In this document: positions 35,354-45,218 of the stretch, piece by piece
How positions within the stretch are numbered: the stretch's first letter is position 1
How the letters are laid out: every line of letters begins with the position of its first letter
DNA from: Thiocystis violascens DSM 198
GTDB taxonomy: Bacteria > Pseudomonadota > Gammaproteobacteria > Chromatiales > Chromatiaceae
Length of the DNA stretch: 64,000 nucleotides
NCBI RefSeq assembly: GCF_000227745.2
Contig: NC_018012.1
Span: forward strand, 2,836,501-2,900,500
Reading direction: 5' to 3'
Made by a program: the position numbers and the translations under genes
The notes under the pieces: generated by a model
What the model saw: only the letters and a program-made list of their open reading frames with translations
What the model was told of the DNA's origin: nothing
The model's database searches: none

Positions 35354-35923
35354 ATGGCAAAAGATCCCCGAAAAATCTATCAACTCAAGATCGGTCTCAG
35401 CGGCGCGAAGCCGCCGATCTGGCGGCGTCTGCTGATCGTCGATACCGTGCCGCTGCCGGTGTTTCATACCGTGCTGCAAATCGTCATGGGCTGGGAGGAT
35501 TCGCATCTGCATCAATTCGTCACGGGCGGGAATTACTACGGCACCCCGGATCCGGACGATCATTTCTCGGAAACCCTGAACGAGAGTCGCTACAAGCTCA
35601 ACCAACTCCTGAAAAAAGAGAAGGATTCGCTGATTTACGAATACGATTTCGGGGATAGTTGGGAGCACAAAGTCACGCTGGAGAATATTCTGCCCTTCGA
35701 CCCCGACGCCATTCTGCCGCGATGTATCAAAGGCAAAGGCGCCTGCCCGCCGGAGGACGTTGGCGGGATCTGGGGTTACTACGGTTTCCTGGAAGCATTG
35801 CGCGATCCGCAGCACCCGGAACACGAGGATTACAAGGACTGGATTGGCGGCGACTTCGATCCCGACGCCTTCGATCTCGACGAAATCAATGCGCCGCTGT
35901 TGGAATATTGCCGACAAACCTAG
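35354..35923 (+). CDS. Plasmid pRiA4b ORF-3 family protein
   Basis: 189-residue cytoplasmic protein. IYQLKIGLSGAKPPIWRRL at the N-terminus, FHTVLQIVMGWEDSHLHQF, and YEYDFGDSWEHKV with CIKGKGACPPEDVGG are the family signature. The family occurs on plasmids and chromosomes, and its function is unknown. ATG at 35354 is the first reasonable start; the frame is open upstream but overlaps the divergent gene. Confidence 0.88.
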   Translation: MAKDPRKIYQLKIGLSGAKPPIWRRLLIVDTVPLPVFHTVLQIVMGWEDSHLHQFVTGGNYYGTPDPDDHFSETLNESRYKLNQLLKKEKDSLIYEYDFGDSWEHKVTLENILPFDPDAILPRCIKGKGACPPEDVGGIWGYYGFLEALRDPQHPEHEDYKDWIGGDFDPDAFDLDEINAPLLEYCRQT

Positions 35924-35960
35924 AAAGAGCAGTCAGCATGTCAGCAAGCCGCCATCGACA

Positions 35961-37970
35961 TCAGGCGGCAATCCCCGCCTGCTGCAACTCACGAATCTGG
36001 TCCCGGATCGCGGCGGCCTGCTCGAATTCCAGATTCTTTGCGTGCTGATACATCTCCTTTTCCAGCGACTTGAGCCGCTTGGCCATCTGCGCCGGGGTCA
36101 GTCTGGCGTATTCGGCGACCTGCTCGGCCACTTTGGCGAAAGCGCGCGCCTTCATCGGCGCACCGGGCGTGGCGCTTTCCAGAATGTCGGCGACCGCCTT
36201 GCGGATGGTCTGCGGCGTCACGCCGCTGGCGAGATTGGACGCGACCTGTTTGGCGCGCCGGCGATCGGTTTCCTCGATGGCGCGCTGCATCGAGCCGGTG
36301 ATTTTGTCGGCATAGAGGATCGCCTTGCCGTGGGCATTGCGCGCGGCGCGACCGATGGTCTGGATCAGCGAGTCAGCCGAGCGCAGAAAGCCTTCCTTGT
36401 CGGCATCCAGGATAGCGACCAGTGAGACCTCGGGCATGTCCAGCCCCTCGCGCAACAGATTGATCCCGACCAGCACGTCGAATTCGCCCAGGCGCAGGTC
36501 GCGGATGATCTCGACCCGCTCCACGGTCTCGATGTCCGAATGCAGATAGCGGACCTTGACGCCGTGATCGTTCAGATAATCGGTCAGATCCTCGGCCATG
36601 CGCTTGGTCAGGGTGGTGACCAGCACCCGCTCGTCGACGGCCACGCGCGGGCCGATCTCGGAGAGCAGATCGTCGACCTGGTTCAGCGCCGGGCGGACTT
36701 CCAGTTCTGGATCGACCAGGCCGGTGGGCCGCACCACCTGTTCGACCACCGCGCCCGAGTGGTCGATTTCGTACTGACGCGGCGTGGCCGAGACATAGAT
36801 GGTCTGGGGCTGGCGGGCCTGAAATTCCTCGAACTTGAGCGGTCGGTTGTCGAGCGCCGAGGGCAGCCGAAAGCCGTACTCCACCAGATTTTCCTTGCGC
36901 GAGCGGTCGCCCCGGTACATGCCGCCGAGCTGCGGGATGGTGACATGGCTCTCGTCGATCACGACGATGGCGTCGGGCGGCAGATAATCGTAGAGCGTCG
37001 GCGGCGCCTCGCCGGGTCCGCGACCGGACAGATAGCGGCTGTAGTTCTCGATGCCGGAGCAATAGCCGACCTCCAGCATCATCTCCAGATCGTAGAGCGT
37101 GCGCTGCTCCAGACGCTGGGCCTCGACCAGCTTCTGATTGTCGCGCAGCCAGTCGAGCCGCTGTTTCAGCTCGGGCTTGATCTGCTCGACGGCGTTTAGG
37201 ATGGTCGCGCGCGGCGTCGCATAATGGGTCTTGGGAAAGACCGTGTAGCGCGTGACCTTGCGCCGAACCTCGCCGGTCAGCGGATCGAACAGCGACAGCG
37301 CCTCGATCTCCTCGTCGAACAGCTCGATGCGGATCGCCTCCTCGTCGGATTCGGCCGGATGGATGTCGATGACATCGCCGCGCACCCGGTAGGTGCCGCG
37401 CGCGAGTTCGACCTCGTTGCGTTTGTATTGCAAATCCGCCAGACGGCGCAGGATGGCGCGCTGGTCGATCCGGTCGCCGCGCTTGAGGATGAGGACCATC
37501 TTGAGATAGGCCTCCGGATCGCCCAGACCGTAAATGGACGAGACGGTGGCGACGATGATGACATCCTTGCGCTCCAGCAGCGCCTTGGTGGCGGACAGAC
37601 GCATCTGTTCGATGTGTTCGTTGATGGAGGCGTCTTTCTCGATATAGGTATCCGTCGCGGGGACATAGGCCTCCGGCTGATAGTAGTCGTAATAGGAGAC
37701 GAAATACTCCACCGCGTTGTTCGGAAAAAAGTCGCGCATCTCGCTATAGAGCTGGGCTGCTAGGGTCTTGTTGGGCGCCAGCACCAGCGCCGGGCGCTGG
37801 ATCCGTTCGATCACGTTGGCGATGGTGAAGGTTTTGCCAGACCCGGTGACGCCGAGCAGGGTCATACCCGCCTCGCCATCGTTCAGCCCGGCCACGAGTT
37901 GGCGGATGGCGGCTGGCTGATCGCCGGCGGGGGCGAATTTGGCGACGAGCTGGAAGGAGCTGTGTGACAT
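35961..37970 (-). CDS. uvrB: Excinuclease ABC subunit B
   Basis: 669-residue helicase-like damage-verification subunit of nucleotide excision repair. Walker [11 protein letters not shown] (about residue 42), the beta-hairpin region ([12 protein letters not shown]), DESHVTIPQ, the helicase motifs QTIGRAARN, and the C-terminal UVR motif ([24 protein letters not shown]) that binds UvrC. Full length. Divergent from the aminotransferase gene. Confidence 0.97.
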   Translation of the reverse strand: MSHSSFQLVAKFAPAGDQPAAIRQLVAGLNDGEAGMTLLGVTGSGKTFTIANVIERIQRPALVLAPNKTLAAQLYSEMRDFFPNNAVEYFVSYYDYYQPEAYVPATDTYIEKDASINEHIEQMRLSATKALLERKDVIIVATVSSIYGLGDPEAYLKMVLILKRGDRIDQRAILRRLADLQYKRNEVELARGTYRVRGDVIDIHPAESDEEAIRIELFDEEIEALSLFDPLTGEVRRKVTRYTVFPKTHYATPRATILNAVEQIKPELKQRLDWLRDNQKLVEAQRLEQRTLYDLEMMLEVGYCSGIENYSRYLSGRGPGEAPPTLYDYLPPDAIVVIDESHVTIPQLGGMYRGDRSRKENLVEYGFRLPSALDNRPLKFEEFQARQPQTIYVSATPRQYEIDHSGAVVEQVVRPTGLVDPELEVRPALNQVDDLLSEIGPRVAVDERVLVTTLTKRMAEDLTDYLNDHGVKVRYLHSDIETVERVEIIRDLRLGEFDVLVGINLLREGLDMPEVSLVAILDADKEGFLRSADSLIQTIGRAARNAHGKAILYADKITGSMQRAIEETDRRRAKQVASNLASGVTPQTIRKAVADILESATPGAPMKARAFAKVAEQVAEYARLTPAQMAKRLKSLEKEMYQHAKNLEFEQAAAIRDQIRELQQAGIAA

Positions 37971-38121
37971 TCGGGAGCCTCGTCAATCGCGATGAGATGA
38001 TGCGCTGGCCGCGCGCGTGGAGCCGCCATCATTCGGCGTGCCCGGATTTCAGTGTTTCGCTATGATTGCCAGCCGCAACACGCGAATCCAGCCACTGTAG
38101 GAACCTGAGAGACCACCGCCG

Positions 38122-39306
38122 ATGACCATTAAACTCGCCGCCCGCGTCCAGGCCGTCAAGCCGTCCGCCACGCTCGCCATCACCGCCCGCGCCAAGGCGC
38201 TGCGCGCGGCGGGGAAGGATGTGATCGGACTCGGCGCGGGCGAACCCGATTTCGACACTCCCGACCATATCAAGACCGCCGCCATCGCGGCCATCCAGGC
38301 GGGATTCACCAAATATACCGCCGTCGATGGCACCACCGAACTCAAGCAGGCCGTGATCGACAAATTCAAGCGCGAAAATGGTCTGGAGTATGCGCAGGAT
38401 CAGATTCTGGTCTCCTGCGGCGGAAAGCAGAGCTTCTTCAATCTGGCCCAGGCGCTGCTCGATCCAGGCGACGAGGTGGTGATTCCGGCGCCGTATTGGG
38501 TGTCCTATCCGGACATGGTGCTGCTGGCCAGCGGCGCGCCGGTGCTGATTCATGCCGGCGCCGAGCAGTCGTTCAAGATCACGCCGGCCCAATTGAAGGG
38601 CGCGCTCAACGAGAAGAGCCGGCTGTTCGTCATCAATAGTCCCTCCAACCCGACTGGCATGGCCTACCGCCGCGATGAGCTGGAGGCGCTCGGCGAGGTA
38701 CTGCGCGATTATCCCAAGGTCGTGATCGCGACCGACGATATGTACGAACATATCCGCTGGAGTTCGACTCCCTTCGTCAACATCCTGAACGTCTGCCCCG
38801 ACCTGGCCCCGCGCACCCTGGTGCTCAATGGCGTCTCCAAGGCGTATTCGATGACCGGCTGGCGCATCGGCTACGCGGGCGGCCCGGCCGAGATCATCAA
38901 GGCGATGAAGAAGGTCCAGTCGCAAAGCACCTCCAACCCGACCTCGATCTCACAGGTCGCGGCCCAGGCCGCACTGGAAGGACCGCAGGAGTGCATCGGT
39001 GTCATGCGCACGGCGTTCCATGAGCGCCACGACTTCGTGGTCGAACGTCTCAACCAGATTCCCGGCATCGACTGTCTGCCGACCGACGGCACCTTTTATG
39101 TCTTCCCCAGGGTTCAGGGTCTGATCGAGCGGCTGCCCGGCGTCGGCAACGATCTGGAACTGGCCGAATATCTGATCGAACAGGCCGGCGTCGCGATCGT
39201 CCCAGGGTCCGCGTTCGGACTCAACGGCTATATGCGCATCTCCATCGCCACCAGTCGCGCCAATCTGGAACAGGCGCTGGAGCGGATCGCCAAGCTGGCT
39301 GGCTGA
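38122..39306 (+). CDS. Aspartate/aromatic-type pyridoxal-phosphate aminotransferase (class I, subgroup I-gamma)
   Basis: 394-residue aminotransferase: DVIGLGAGEPDFDTPDHIK at the N-terminus, FVINSPSNPTGMAY, the PLP lysine in LNGVSKAYSMTGWRIGY, and C-terminal GYMRISIATS with the carboxylate-binding Arg. This is the AspC form of many proteobacteria (aspartate or prephenate amino transfer). Full length. Confidence 0.9.
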   Translation: MTIKLAARVQAVKPSATLAITARAKALRAAGKDVIGLGAGEPDFDTPDHIKTAAIAAIQAGFTKYTAVDGTTELKQAVIDKFKRENGLEYAQDQILVSCGGKQSFFNLAQALLDPGDEVVIPAPYWVSYPDMVLLASGAPVLIHAGAEQSFKITPAQLKGALNEKSRLFVINSPSNPTGMAYRRDELEALGEVLRDYPKVVIATDDMYEHIRWSSTPFVNILNVCPDLAPRTLVLNGVSKAYSMTGWRIGYAGGPAEIIKAMKKVQSQSTSNPTSISQVAAQAALEGPQECIGVMRTAFHERHDFVVERLNQIPGIDCLPTDGTFYVFPRVQGLIERLPGVGNDLELAEYLIEQAGVAIVPGSAFGLNGYMRISIATSRANLEQALERIAKLAG

Positions 39307-39419
39307 TCGGGGACAAGGGGCAAGATGATACCGATCTCGTGACGTGGCGAAAGCATGAGACGGTATCGGATGCCTGGATCGCTGGCATTCCCTCATTCCA
39401 ACCAGTTCCGGCGGGAGCC

Positions 39420-39706
39420 GTTTGACCCCCGCTAAACCGATCCCACAACAGCTTGCCCGAGATCGCGATGGACGCCGCCGCCAGCACCGGATGCACCAGA
39501 GCCGCGCCATGGCGCGGCACCAGATGCGAGCCAAGCCAGACGCCGATCAGTTGGCTGCACGCCATCGGGGCGGCGAGGGTCCAGACGATCTGTTAGCCGG
39601 CCAGGAAGAACAGCAGGGCCGTCAGATTGCTGGTAGAGTTAAGCGCCTTGGCATGAGCGGTGGCGCGACGCAGATTGTAGCCGAGCGACGCGACATAACC
39701 CATGGC
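39420..39706 (-). pseudogene. Remnant of a TauE/SafE-family permease
   Basis: Reading the minus strand from about 39706, the frame gives FAMGYVASLGYNLRRATAHA, AKALNSTSNLTALLFFLAG, a TAA stop (at about 39593-39595), then QIVWTLAAPMACSQLIGVW, LGSHLVPRHGAALVHPVLAA and SGKLLWDRFSG. This is the C-terminal half of a sulfite/TauE-SafE exporter (rATg-aK-lN-tSN and G..lG motifs), with no N-terminal half and an in-frame stop. It lies between an aminotransferase and a lipoprotein gene and is almost certainly non-functional. Confidence 0.78.
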
Positions 39707-39730
39707 GAAAAGGCAGGATCGAGTGCTTCC

Positions 39731-40288
39731 ATGTTGATTGTTCTTCTCGTTTCGTCGCTGACCGCGCGCGCGTCGCCGCGACCTGAGCCCCGGCGTCGCG
39801 GCCTTGGCGAGGCGGGCTTGTTCGCGCTCATCGTCCTGATGACCGGCCTGCTGCCCGGCTGCGCCAGTCTCGTCGAGTCCTGGAAGGCGCCCGAGGTGGC
39901 GCTGATCGGGTTGCAGCCCAAAGAGCTGGGACTCGCGCGGCAGGTGTTCGTCGCGACCCTGGCGGTCAGGAATCCGAACGACCGCACCCTGCCGATCAAG
40001 GCTATGACCTACCGGCTCGCGTTGGAGGGTCGCGACGTGGCCGAGGGCGGCGGCGCCCTGGAGCGACAGATCCCGGCCTTCGGCGAGACGACCGTCGATG
40101 TCGAGGTCATCGGCAGCCTGCTTGGTCTGCTCCAGCAGTTGCCCGCGCTGGCGCTCAAGGAGCGTCCGCTGGACTGGACCCTCGCCGGGACGGCGACGCT
40201 GGCCGGCGGCTTAATCACGTTACCCTATCGTTACTCGGGCAGGATCGACGCGCGGGAACTGATGGCTGGGGGGCGACGTTCGTTCTGA
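39731..40288 (+). CDS. LEA14-like (WHy domain) lipoprotein
   Basis: 185-residue protein. A hydrophobic stretch (ALIVLMTGLLPGC, about residues 35-47) ends in a lipobox-type Cys, then a single WHy/LEA type 2 domain: PEVALIGLQPKELGLARQVFVATLAVRNPNDRTLPI and the DVEVIGSLLGLL segment. Such proteins sit in the periplasm, role unclear (stress, envelope). The N-terminal region before the hydrophobic stretch is long and Arg-rich, so a later non-ATG start is possible. Confidence 0.75.
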   Translation: MLIVLLVSSLTARASPRPEPRRRGLGEAGLFALIVLMTGLLPGCASLVESWKAPEVALIGLQPKELGLARQVFVATLAVRNPNDRTLPIKAMTYRLALEGRDVAEGGGALERQIPAFGETTVDVEVIGSLLGLLQQLPALALKERPLDWTLAGTATLAGGLITLPYRYSGRIDARELMAGGRRSF

Positions 40289-40438
40289 TTCTGCCTGACG
40301 GCGTGGTCAAAAACGGCGGTGGGATGCCGCAACCGCTCCGAAGATACAACCCGGTGTCGATCACACGCTCCTGAGGCAGGAGGCGCCTACTCTGTCCAGG
40401 CCGGCAAGTACCTCCATTCATTCGACCCTCGGAAACCC

Positions 40439-41374
40439 ATGCCCGCACTCGCAGTCCAGCAACTCACCAAGACCTATAAAAGCGGCTTTCAGGCCCTCAA
40501 GGGGATCGACCTCGGTGTGGAGCAAGGCGACTTCTTCGCGCTGCTAGGCCCCAACGGCGCCGGCAAATCCACCTTCATCGGGATCGTCGCTTCGCTCGTC
40601 AACAAGACCGCCGGCAGCGTGAACGTCTTCGGTCACGATCTCGACCGCGATCCCGAGGGCGTGAAATCCTGCATCGGTCTGGTCCCCCAGGAGTTCAACT
40701 TCAACCTCTTCCTGCCGGTGTTCGAGGTGGTGTTGAATCAGGCCGGCTACTATGGCATCCCGCGCCGCGAGGCCAAGGTCCGGGCCGAGCGATCGTTGCG
40801 CCAGCTCGATCTCTGGGACCGGCGCGACAGCGAGATGCGCACGCTTTCCGGCGGACTCAAACGGCGGCTGATGATCGCGCGCGCACTGGTCCACCGGCCC
40901 CGGCTGCTGATCCTGGACGAGCCGACCGCCGGGGTCGACATCGAGATTCGCCGTTCGATGTGGTCCTTCCTGCGCGAGCTGAACGCCGAGGGCACAACCA
41001 TCATTCTCACCACGCATTATCTGGAGGAAGCCGAAAGTCTCTGCCGCAACATCGCCATCATCAACCGGGGCGAGATCGCCGAGCGCAGCAGCGTGGCCGA
41101 CCTGCTCAACACCCTGCATACCGAAACCTTCGTGTTGAACCTCAAGGGGCGAGTGTCCGAACTCCCCGAACTCGGCGGCTTCGTGCTCCAGCACTTGGAC
41201 GACTGCACACTGGAGGTGGAAATGAATCGCGACCACACCATCAACGGTCTGTTCGACGCGCTCTCGCGTAACGGCATCGAGGTCATCAGTCTGCGCAACA
41301 AACAAAACCGGCTGGAACGGCTCTTTCTGGAGATGGTCGACCAGCGCGCGGCCGAGGCGGGAGGCGGCGCATGA
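40439..41374 (+). CDS. ABC transporter ATP-binding protein (YadG-like)
   Basis: 311-residue ATPase: Walker A GPNGAGKST, signature LSGGLKRRLMIA, Walker B LILDEPTAGVD, switch TTHYLEEAESL, and a C-terminal 80-residue domain. Closely resembles YadG. Its last four bases ATGA contain the start of the permease gene, so the two form one exporter. Substrate unknown. Confidence 0.9.
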   Translation: MPALAVQQLTKTYKSGFQALKGIDLGVEQGDFFALLGPNGAGKSTFIGIVASLVNKTAGSVNVFGHDLDRDPEGVKSCIGLVPQEFNFNLFLPVFEVVLNQAGYYGIPRREAKVRAERSLRQLDLWDRRDSEMRTLSGGLKRRLMIARALVHRPRLLILDEPTAGVDIEIRRSMWSFLRELNAEGTTIILTTHYLEEAESLCRNIAIINRGEIAERSSVADLLNTLHTETFVLNLKGRVSELPELGGFVLQHLDDCTLEVEMNRDHTINGLFDALSRNGIEVISLRNKQNRLERLFLEMVDQRAAEAGGGA

Positions 41375-42159
41375 CTCGTCTCATGAGCGACTGGCGCCGC
41401 TACTGGGTCACCTTCATGACCATCCTGACCAAGGAGATCCTGCGTTTCACGCGCATCTGGGTGCAGACCATTCTACCGTCGGTGATCACCACCACGCTCT
41501 ATTTCGTCATCTTCGGGCGTCTGATCGGTGACCGCATCGGCCCCATGGAGGGTTTCGCCTACCTCGATTTCATCGTCCCTGGGCTGGTGCTGATGGGGGT
41601 GATCACCAACTCCTATTCCAACGTCGTCTCCTCGTTCTACAGCAGCAAATTTTCCCGCTATATCGAGGAACTGCTGATCTCGCCGGCGCCCAACTGGGTG
41701 ATCCTGGCCGGCTACGTGGCGGGCGGCGTGGCGCGCGGGCTGGTCGTCGGCGGCGCGGTCATGCTGGTGGCGATGGTCTTTACCGACCTGCGGATCCACA
41801 GCCTCGGGGTCATGCTGCTCATCTGTCTGATGACCGCGATCCTCTTCTCGCTCGGCGGCTTCATCAATGCCATTTATGCCAACAGCTTCGACGATATTTC
41901 CATCGTCCCGACCTTCGTACTGACGCCCCTGACCTATCTGGGCGGCGTCTTCTATTCCATCGCACTCCTGCCCGACGTTTGGCAAGTTCTGTCGCTCGCC
42001 AATCCACTGCTCTACATGGTCAACGCCTTTCGCTACGGACTCCTCGGGGTCAGCGACATCCCGATCGGGCTGGCCTTCGGCATGATCCTGATCCTCATCG
42101 TCGTGCTCGCCGCCATCAGCCTGACTCTGCTGCGCCGGGGCGTAGGGATCAAGACCTGA
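41371..42159 (+). CDS. ABC-2 type permease (YadH-like)
   Basis: 262-residue permease with six membrane helices and the ABC-2 signature (YFVIFGRLIGDRIGPMEGF near the N-terminus, LTPLTYLGGVFYSI near 190). Overlaps the ATPase gene by 4 bp (ATGA). YadGH-type exporters are widespread in gammaproteobacteria; function poorly defined. Confidence 0.9.
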   Translation: MTRLMSDWRRYWVTFMTILTKEILRFTRIWVQTILPSVITTTLYFVIFGRLIGDRIGPMEGFAYLDFIVPGLVLMGVITNSYSNVVSSFYSSKFSRYIEELLISPAPNWVILAGYVAGGVARGLVVGGAVMLVAMVFTDLRIHSLGVMLLICLMTAILFSLGGFINAIYANSFDDISIVPTFVLTPLTYLGGVFYSIALLPDVWQVLSLANPLLYMVNAFRYGLLGVSDIPIGLAFGMILILIVVLAAISLTLLRRGVGIKT

Positions 42160-42284
42160 AGGCTGGGGCAGGCTGCAAAGCCAATACCCGAGGCGACCAA
42201 CACCATCCAGTCTGCCGGACCTTCTTCAAGCGCCATCGCGAACCCTTAATTACGATCCGTCCGGTAGGCTTGTTCAGCCGCCTG

Positions 42285-42728
42285 TCAGAGCCTTTCAGCG
42301 GCGGTGAGCCTGAAGTCCCCATCCACTGCCCGAACCTCCCACAGGAGATCGAAGCCCTCCTCCAGCCGGGGGATTTCCCAGCGGCGAAGGCTGGCGCGGA
42401 TAGCCTTGTCCGGTACCGGTCGGCGACGCTCCCTCAGGGCATTGCGGGCCAGGGCTGTCTCCAGGTCGATCCAGAAGCAGTAGCCCACCACCCGAAAGCG
42501 GGCCTCACGGGCCGCTTCGATGTAGACCGCGCGCTCGGCCTGGGTCAGGTTCGTATTGTCCACCACGAAAGGCTGCTTGGCTTCCAGGCAGGCCGCCAAC
42601 AGGACGCGCTCCCGGTGGCGCGTGCGCAGCATGTCGAGATTGAGGCGAAGATGGCTGTCCGCCAGTCGGGCCTTGTAGAAGCTCGACTTGCCGGCGGCCT
42701 GGATACCGGAGAGGATAACCGCTTCCAT
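42285..42728 (-). CDS. P-loop AAA-type kinase-like ATP-binding protein
   Basis: 147-residue P-loop protein: Walker A SGIQAAGKSS (residues about 6-15), a D-x-x-R region (NLDMLRTRH) and VVDNTNLTQAER, the pattern of small AAA_33 kinases (polynucleotide-kinase-like or Zeta-like). Substrate unknown. 60 bp downstream of a PEP-CTERM gene on the same strand and possibly co-transcribed. Confidence 0.75.
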   Translation of the reverse strand: MEAVILSGIQAAGKSSFYKARLADSHLRLNLDMLRTRHRERVLLAACLEAKQPFVVDNTNLTQAERAVYIEAAREARFRVVGYCFWIDLETALARNALRERRRPVPDKAIRASLRRWEIPRLEEGFDLLWEVRAVDGDFRLTAAERL

Positions 42729-42787
42729 GCAAAACAAAGACACAGCGGAGCCGAAGGCCCCGCACGTTGCCTGTGAGATGCCAGACG

Positions 42788-43375
42788 CTAGGCGCGCTTG
42801 CCTCGGAGGCTGAAGAAGCCGAGCAGGCCGGAGCCCAGCAGTAGGATGGTGGCCGGCGCCGGTACCGTGACTTCAAGGTTAATGTTGTCGAAGGCGTGGA
42901 AGTCGGCGGTCTGGCCCCAGCTCAACGACGCCAGTCGGTCGAAGTCAGAGTTGAACGCGAAGGTCTCGAAGCCGGACTGACCGTCCAGGGTGAAGGTCTG
43001 CTGCACGGTGCTCGTGTCGGCCTTGGTGCCGATGAAGGTCACGCTCACATCGAAGTCCATGAGTTCGGCCAGGTCAATGGACTGCATCGAGAAGGCAAAG
43101 CCCTGGGTATTGATCAAACTGATGGTGGAATTTGGGGTGTCCGAATAAATGTAGGTGGAGCCGCCAAGGTAAAAGGGGCTGGTGAGCCCGTCGGTGGCGA
43201 ACTCGTCGTTTGTCACCAGAAAGCCCTGCTCGGCATGGCTGGCGCCCACGGTCGGACTATCGCTGCCATTGGTGGCCAATGCCTCGAAGTCGATGTTGAC
43301 GGTGACGGGAGATGCGCCGACGGTCTGGCACAGGGCGGCCAGGACCAGGGCCAGCGGTAGGATGATTTTTTTCAC
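42788..43375 (-). CDS. PEP-CTERM-type sorting protein
   Basis: 195-residue exported protein. Signal peptide (residues about 1-21), a beta-rich body, and a sorting tail (VPAPATILLLGSGLLGFFSL then RGKRA; VPAP replaces VPEP). Begins with GTG at 43375 behind GAGGAA. The first codons contain an A7 run that reads in frame. Located between a metallophosphoesterase and a P-loop gene on the same strand. Confidence 0.87.
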   Translation of the reverse strand: MKKIILPLALVLAALCQTVGASPVTVNIDFEALATNGSDSPTVGASHAEQGFLVTNDEFATDGLTSPFYLGGSTYIYSDTPNSTISLINTQGFAFSMQSIDLAELMDFDVSVTFIGTKADTSTVQQTFTLDGQSGFETFAFNSDFDRLASLSWGQTADFHAFDNINLEVTVPAPATILLLGSGLLGFFSLRGKRA

Positions 43376-43403
43376 GGCTTGTATTCCTCTTGGTCGTTCA
43401 GGA

Positions 43404-43427
43404 GAGCGGATCGATTTCAGTCCGCTC
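43404..43427 (-). other. Hairpin between metallophosphoesterase and PEP-CTERM genes
   Basis: GAGCGGA (43404-43410) pairs with TCCGCTC (43421-43427) around a 10-nt loop. No T-run follows, so it is probably an mRNA stability or partial attenuation element if functional. Confidence 0.35.
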
Positions 43428-43448
43428 CAGTCATTGTTTCCGTTGCCG

Positions 43449-45203
43449 CTACATGACCACGAACTGGCTGTCGTGATTGATAACGGCCCAAGCGGTCATG
43501 GTGCGGGGATCGACACCATGGCTGCCCAAGGGGTGGCCGTTGTAGGCGCCGTAGACGAAGCTCTTGCTGCCCCCGACGTTCAGGTCCACGGCGTCGAGCC
43601 AGGCGCCATCGAACTGGGCCTTGATGCCGAATTTGCCGGCACGTAGTTGGCGCAGTGACATGCGGCTGGACTCGAAGGACATGGATAGAACGTAGGGGTC
43701 GGCGGTTCCGGGATCGTTGGAATCGGGCAACTCGCCGGTGAGGTTCTTGTCGTGAAGGCTCAGGTTGTCCTGCAGGCCCCACAGGTATAGAACGGCGCTG
43801 GCGGCATTGTCGGGCATGGGCTTCCAGCCGGTCTTGACGGTCTTGACCGGCGCCGCACCGCCGTAAACGGTCTCGGTATTGCCATTGAAGCCGTCCAGGA
43901 TCCTGGCGACGGTGCTCTCGAAGCTGTCCTCCACGCTGGTGTAGGAGTCACCGTGCGCGACTTCGAAGGACTTGCCGTTGAGGCTGTAGCCGAAGCTCTC
44001 GCGCAGGTAAAAGGTGTAGTTCTCGGGCGCGAAATTGAGGCCGAAGTCACCGTAGTCCTGGCCATGGCTGGAGGAGTAGAAATCCACGGTCAGGCAGGGG
44101 CCGTCCACGGTGAAGATGTAGTAGCCGATGGTGTAGAGCTCGTGGGCGACGGCCAACTCCCCGAGCCCAGCCTGCTGGTACGGGGACTTTGGGGTGTAGA
44201 ACTTATAGCTGTTGGAGGAGGTGATGATCTGCTCGGCGCTGTACCCGTTGACGGTCAGCCTGGAGCGGTAGTGCTGGTGGTCGTGACCGCCCAGGTAGTA
44301 GCCGACCTTGTTGCTATCCATGACGCTGATGAAATCATCGCGGGCATCGGGGTTGGCTCCGACGCTCCCGCCGAAGAGATTGTCCTTGTGGTTCTGGCCG
44401 GCAAGGTTCTTGTGCGACATGACAAAGGCGTGCATGTCGGAGGTAGTACGGCCGCTGCCGCTCAAGACGTCGTTCACCCAACCGACCTGGTCCACGGCGC
44501 AGTCGTTGACCCCGGTGCCGACGACCTCGGCGCCACTGGCGGCGCTGTAGACGATGCTGGTGCCATCTGGTCCCGGGCGCATGAACTGGTCGATGATCAC
44601 GATGCGGACGTTGTCGAAGTCGAAGGCGTAGCTGAGGCCGGTTAACAGGGGATTGGCGCTGGCCTGAAAGTTGTCGGCACCGAGGACGTTCTGGCCGGCG
44701 CCCTGAGTCTGCGGGAACAGGGCGGGGAACTCCACGGCGGCGGTTTGGGTGGCCTCGTGGTTTCCGCGGCAGGGGTAAAAACCGATGCCAGCGTCGTACA
44801 GGGCCTGCGCGGCCCAGGCCCGGTACTGCATGGTTCGCACTTTCGTGGTGCCCGGAGTGTAGCCGAAGGGGTCTGAGTAGTTGGAATACTCTTGTGTCGT
44901 CGGAATGGTCCAGCTCTCATCGTTGCAGAGGTCGCCACATTGCAAGACGAACTTGCAGCCATGGTTGATGAACTGCTGGTTCAGTGCCTGGATGATATCG
45001 ACGGCGCAGGTGGCTGGGTTGGCCGGATCGGTCGTCTTGTTGCTCCACTGGGTGTCGGACATGACGCCGAACTTCCAGGGCGTGCCGCCAGCGGCCTGAG
45101 ACTGGGCCTGAGCCTGCTCGACGAGCCAGCCGAGGTTGGCGCCGTTCAGGACGAAACCGGCGGCGCCGGCAGAGCCGTAACGCAGAAAATCACGTCTATT
45201 CAC
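43449..45203 (-). CDS. Tat-exported calcineurin-like metallophosphoesterase
   Basis: 584-residue secreted phosphoesterase. The N-terminus MNRRDFLRYGSAGAAGFVL is a twin-arginine signal (RRDFLR). Metal-binding motifs follow in the calcineurin order: VMSDTQW, CGDLCND, RGNHE, VMSHKN and GGHDHQHY (about residues 50-320). The C-terminal about 250 residues are beta-rich and not recognised. Substrate could be a phosphomonoester, diester or nucleotide; nothing narrower is supported. GTG at 45203 is chosen because GGGG lies 9 bp upstream and it puts RRDFLR at residues 3-8; a GTG at 45218 is an alternative. Followed on the same strand by a PEP-CTERM gene. Confidence 0.85.
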   Translation of the reverse strand: MNRRDFLRYGSAGAAGFVLNGANLGWLVEQAQAQSQAAGGTPWKFGVMSDTQWSNKTTDPANPATCAVDIIQALNQQFINHGCKFVLQCGDLCNDESWTIPTTQEYSNYSDPFGYTPGTTKVRTMQYRAWAAQALYDAGIGFYPCRGNHEATQTAAVEFPALFPQTQGAGQNVLGADNFQASANPLLTGLSYAFDFDNVRIVIIDQFMRPGPDGTSIVYSAASGAEVVGTGVNDCAVDQVGWVNDVLSGSGRTTSDMHAFVMSHKNLAGQNHKDNLFGGSVGANPDARDDFISVMDSNKVGYYLGGHDHQHYRSRLTVNGYSAEQIITSSNSYKFYTPKSPYQQAGLGELAVAHELYTIGYYIFTVDGPCLTVDFYSSSHGQDYGDFGLNFAPENYTFYLRESFGYSLNGKSFEVAHGDSYTSVEDSFESTVARILDGFNGNTETVYGGAAPVKTVKTGWKPMPDNAASAVLYLWGLQDNLSLHDKNLTGELPDSNDPGTADPYVLSMSFESSRMSLRQLRAGKFGIKAQFDGAWLDAVDLNVGGSKSFVYGAYNGHPLGSHGVDPRTMTAWAVINHDSQFVVM

Positions 45204-45218
45204 TGATATATTCCCCAC

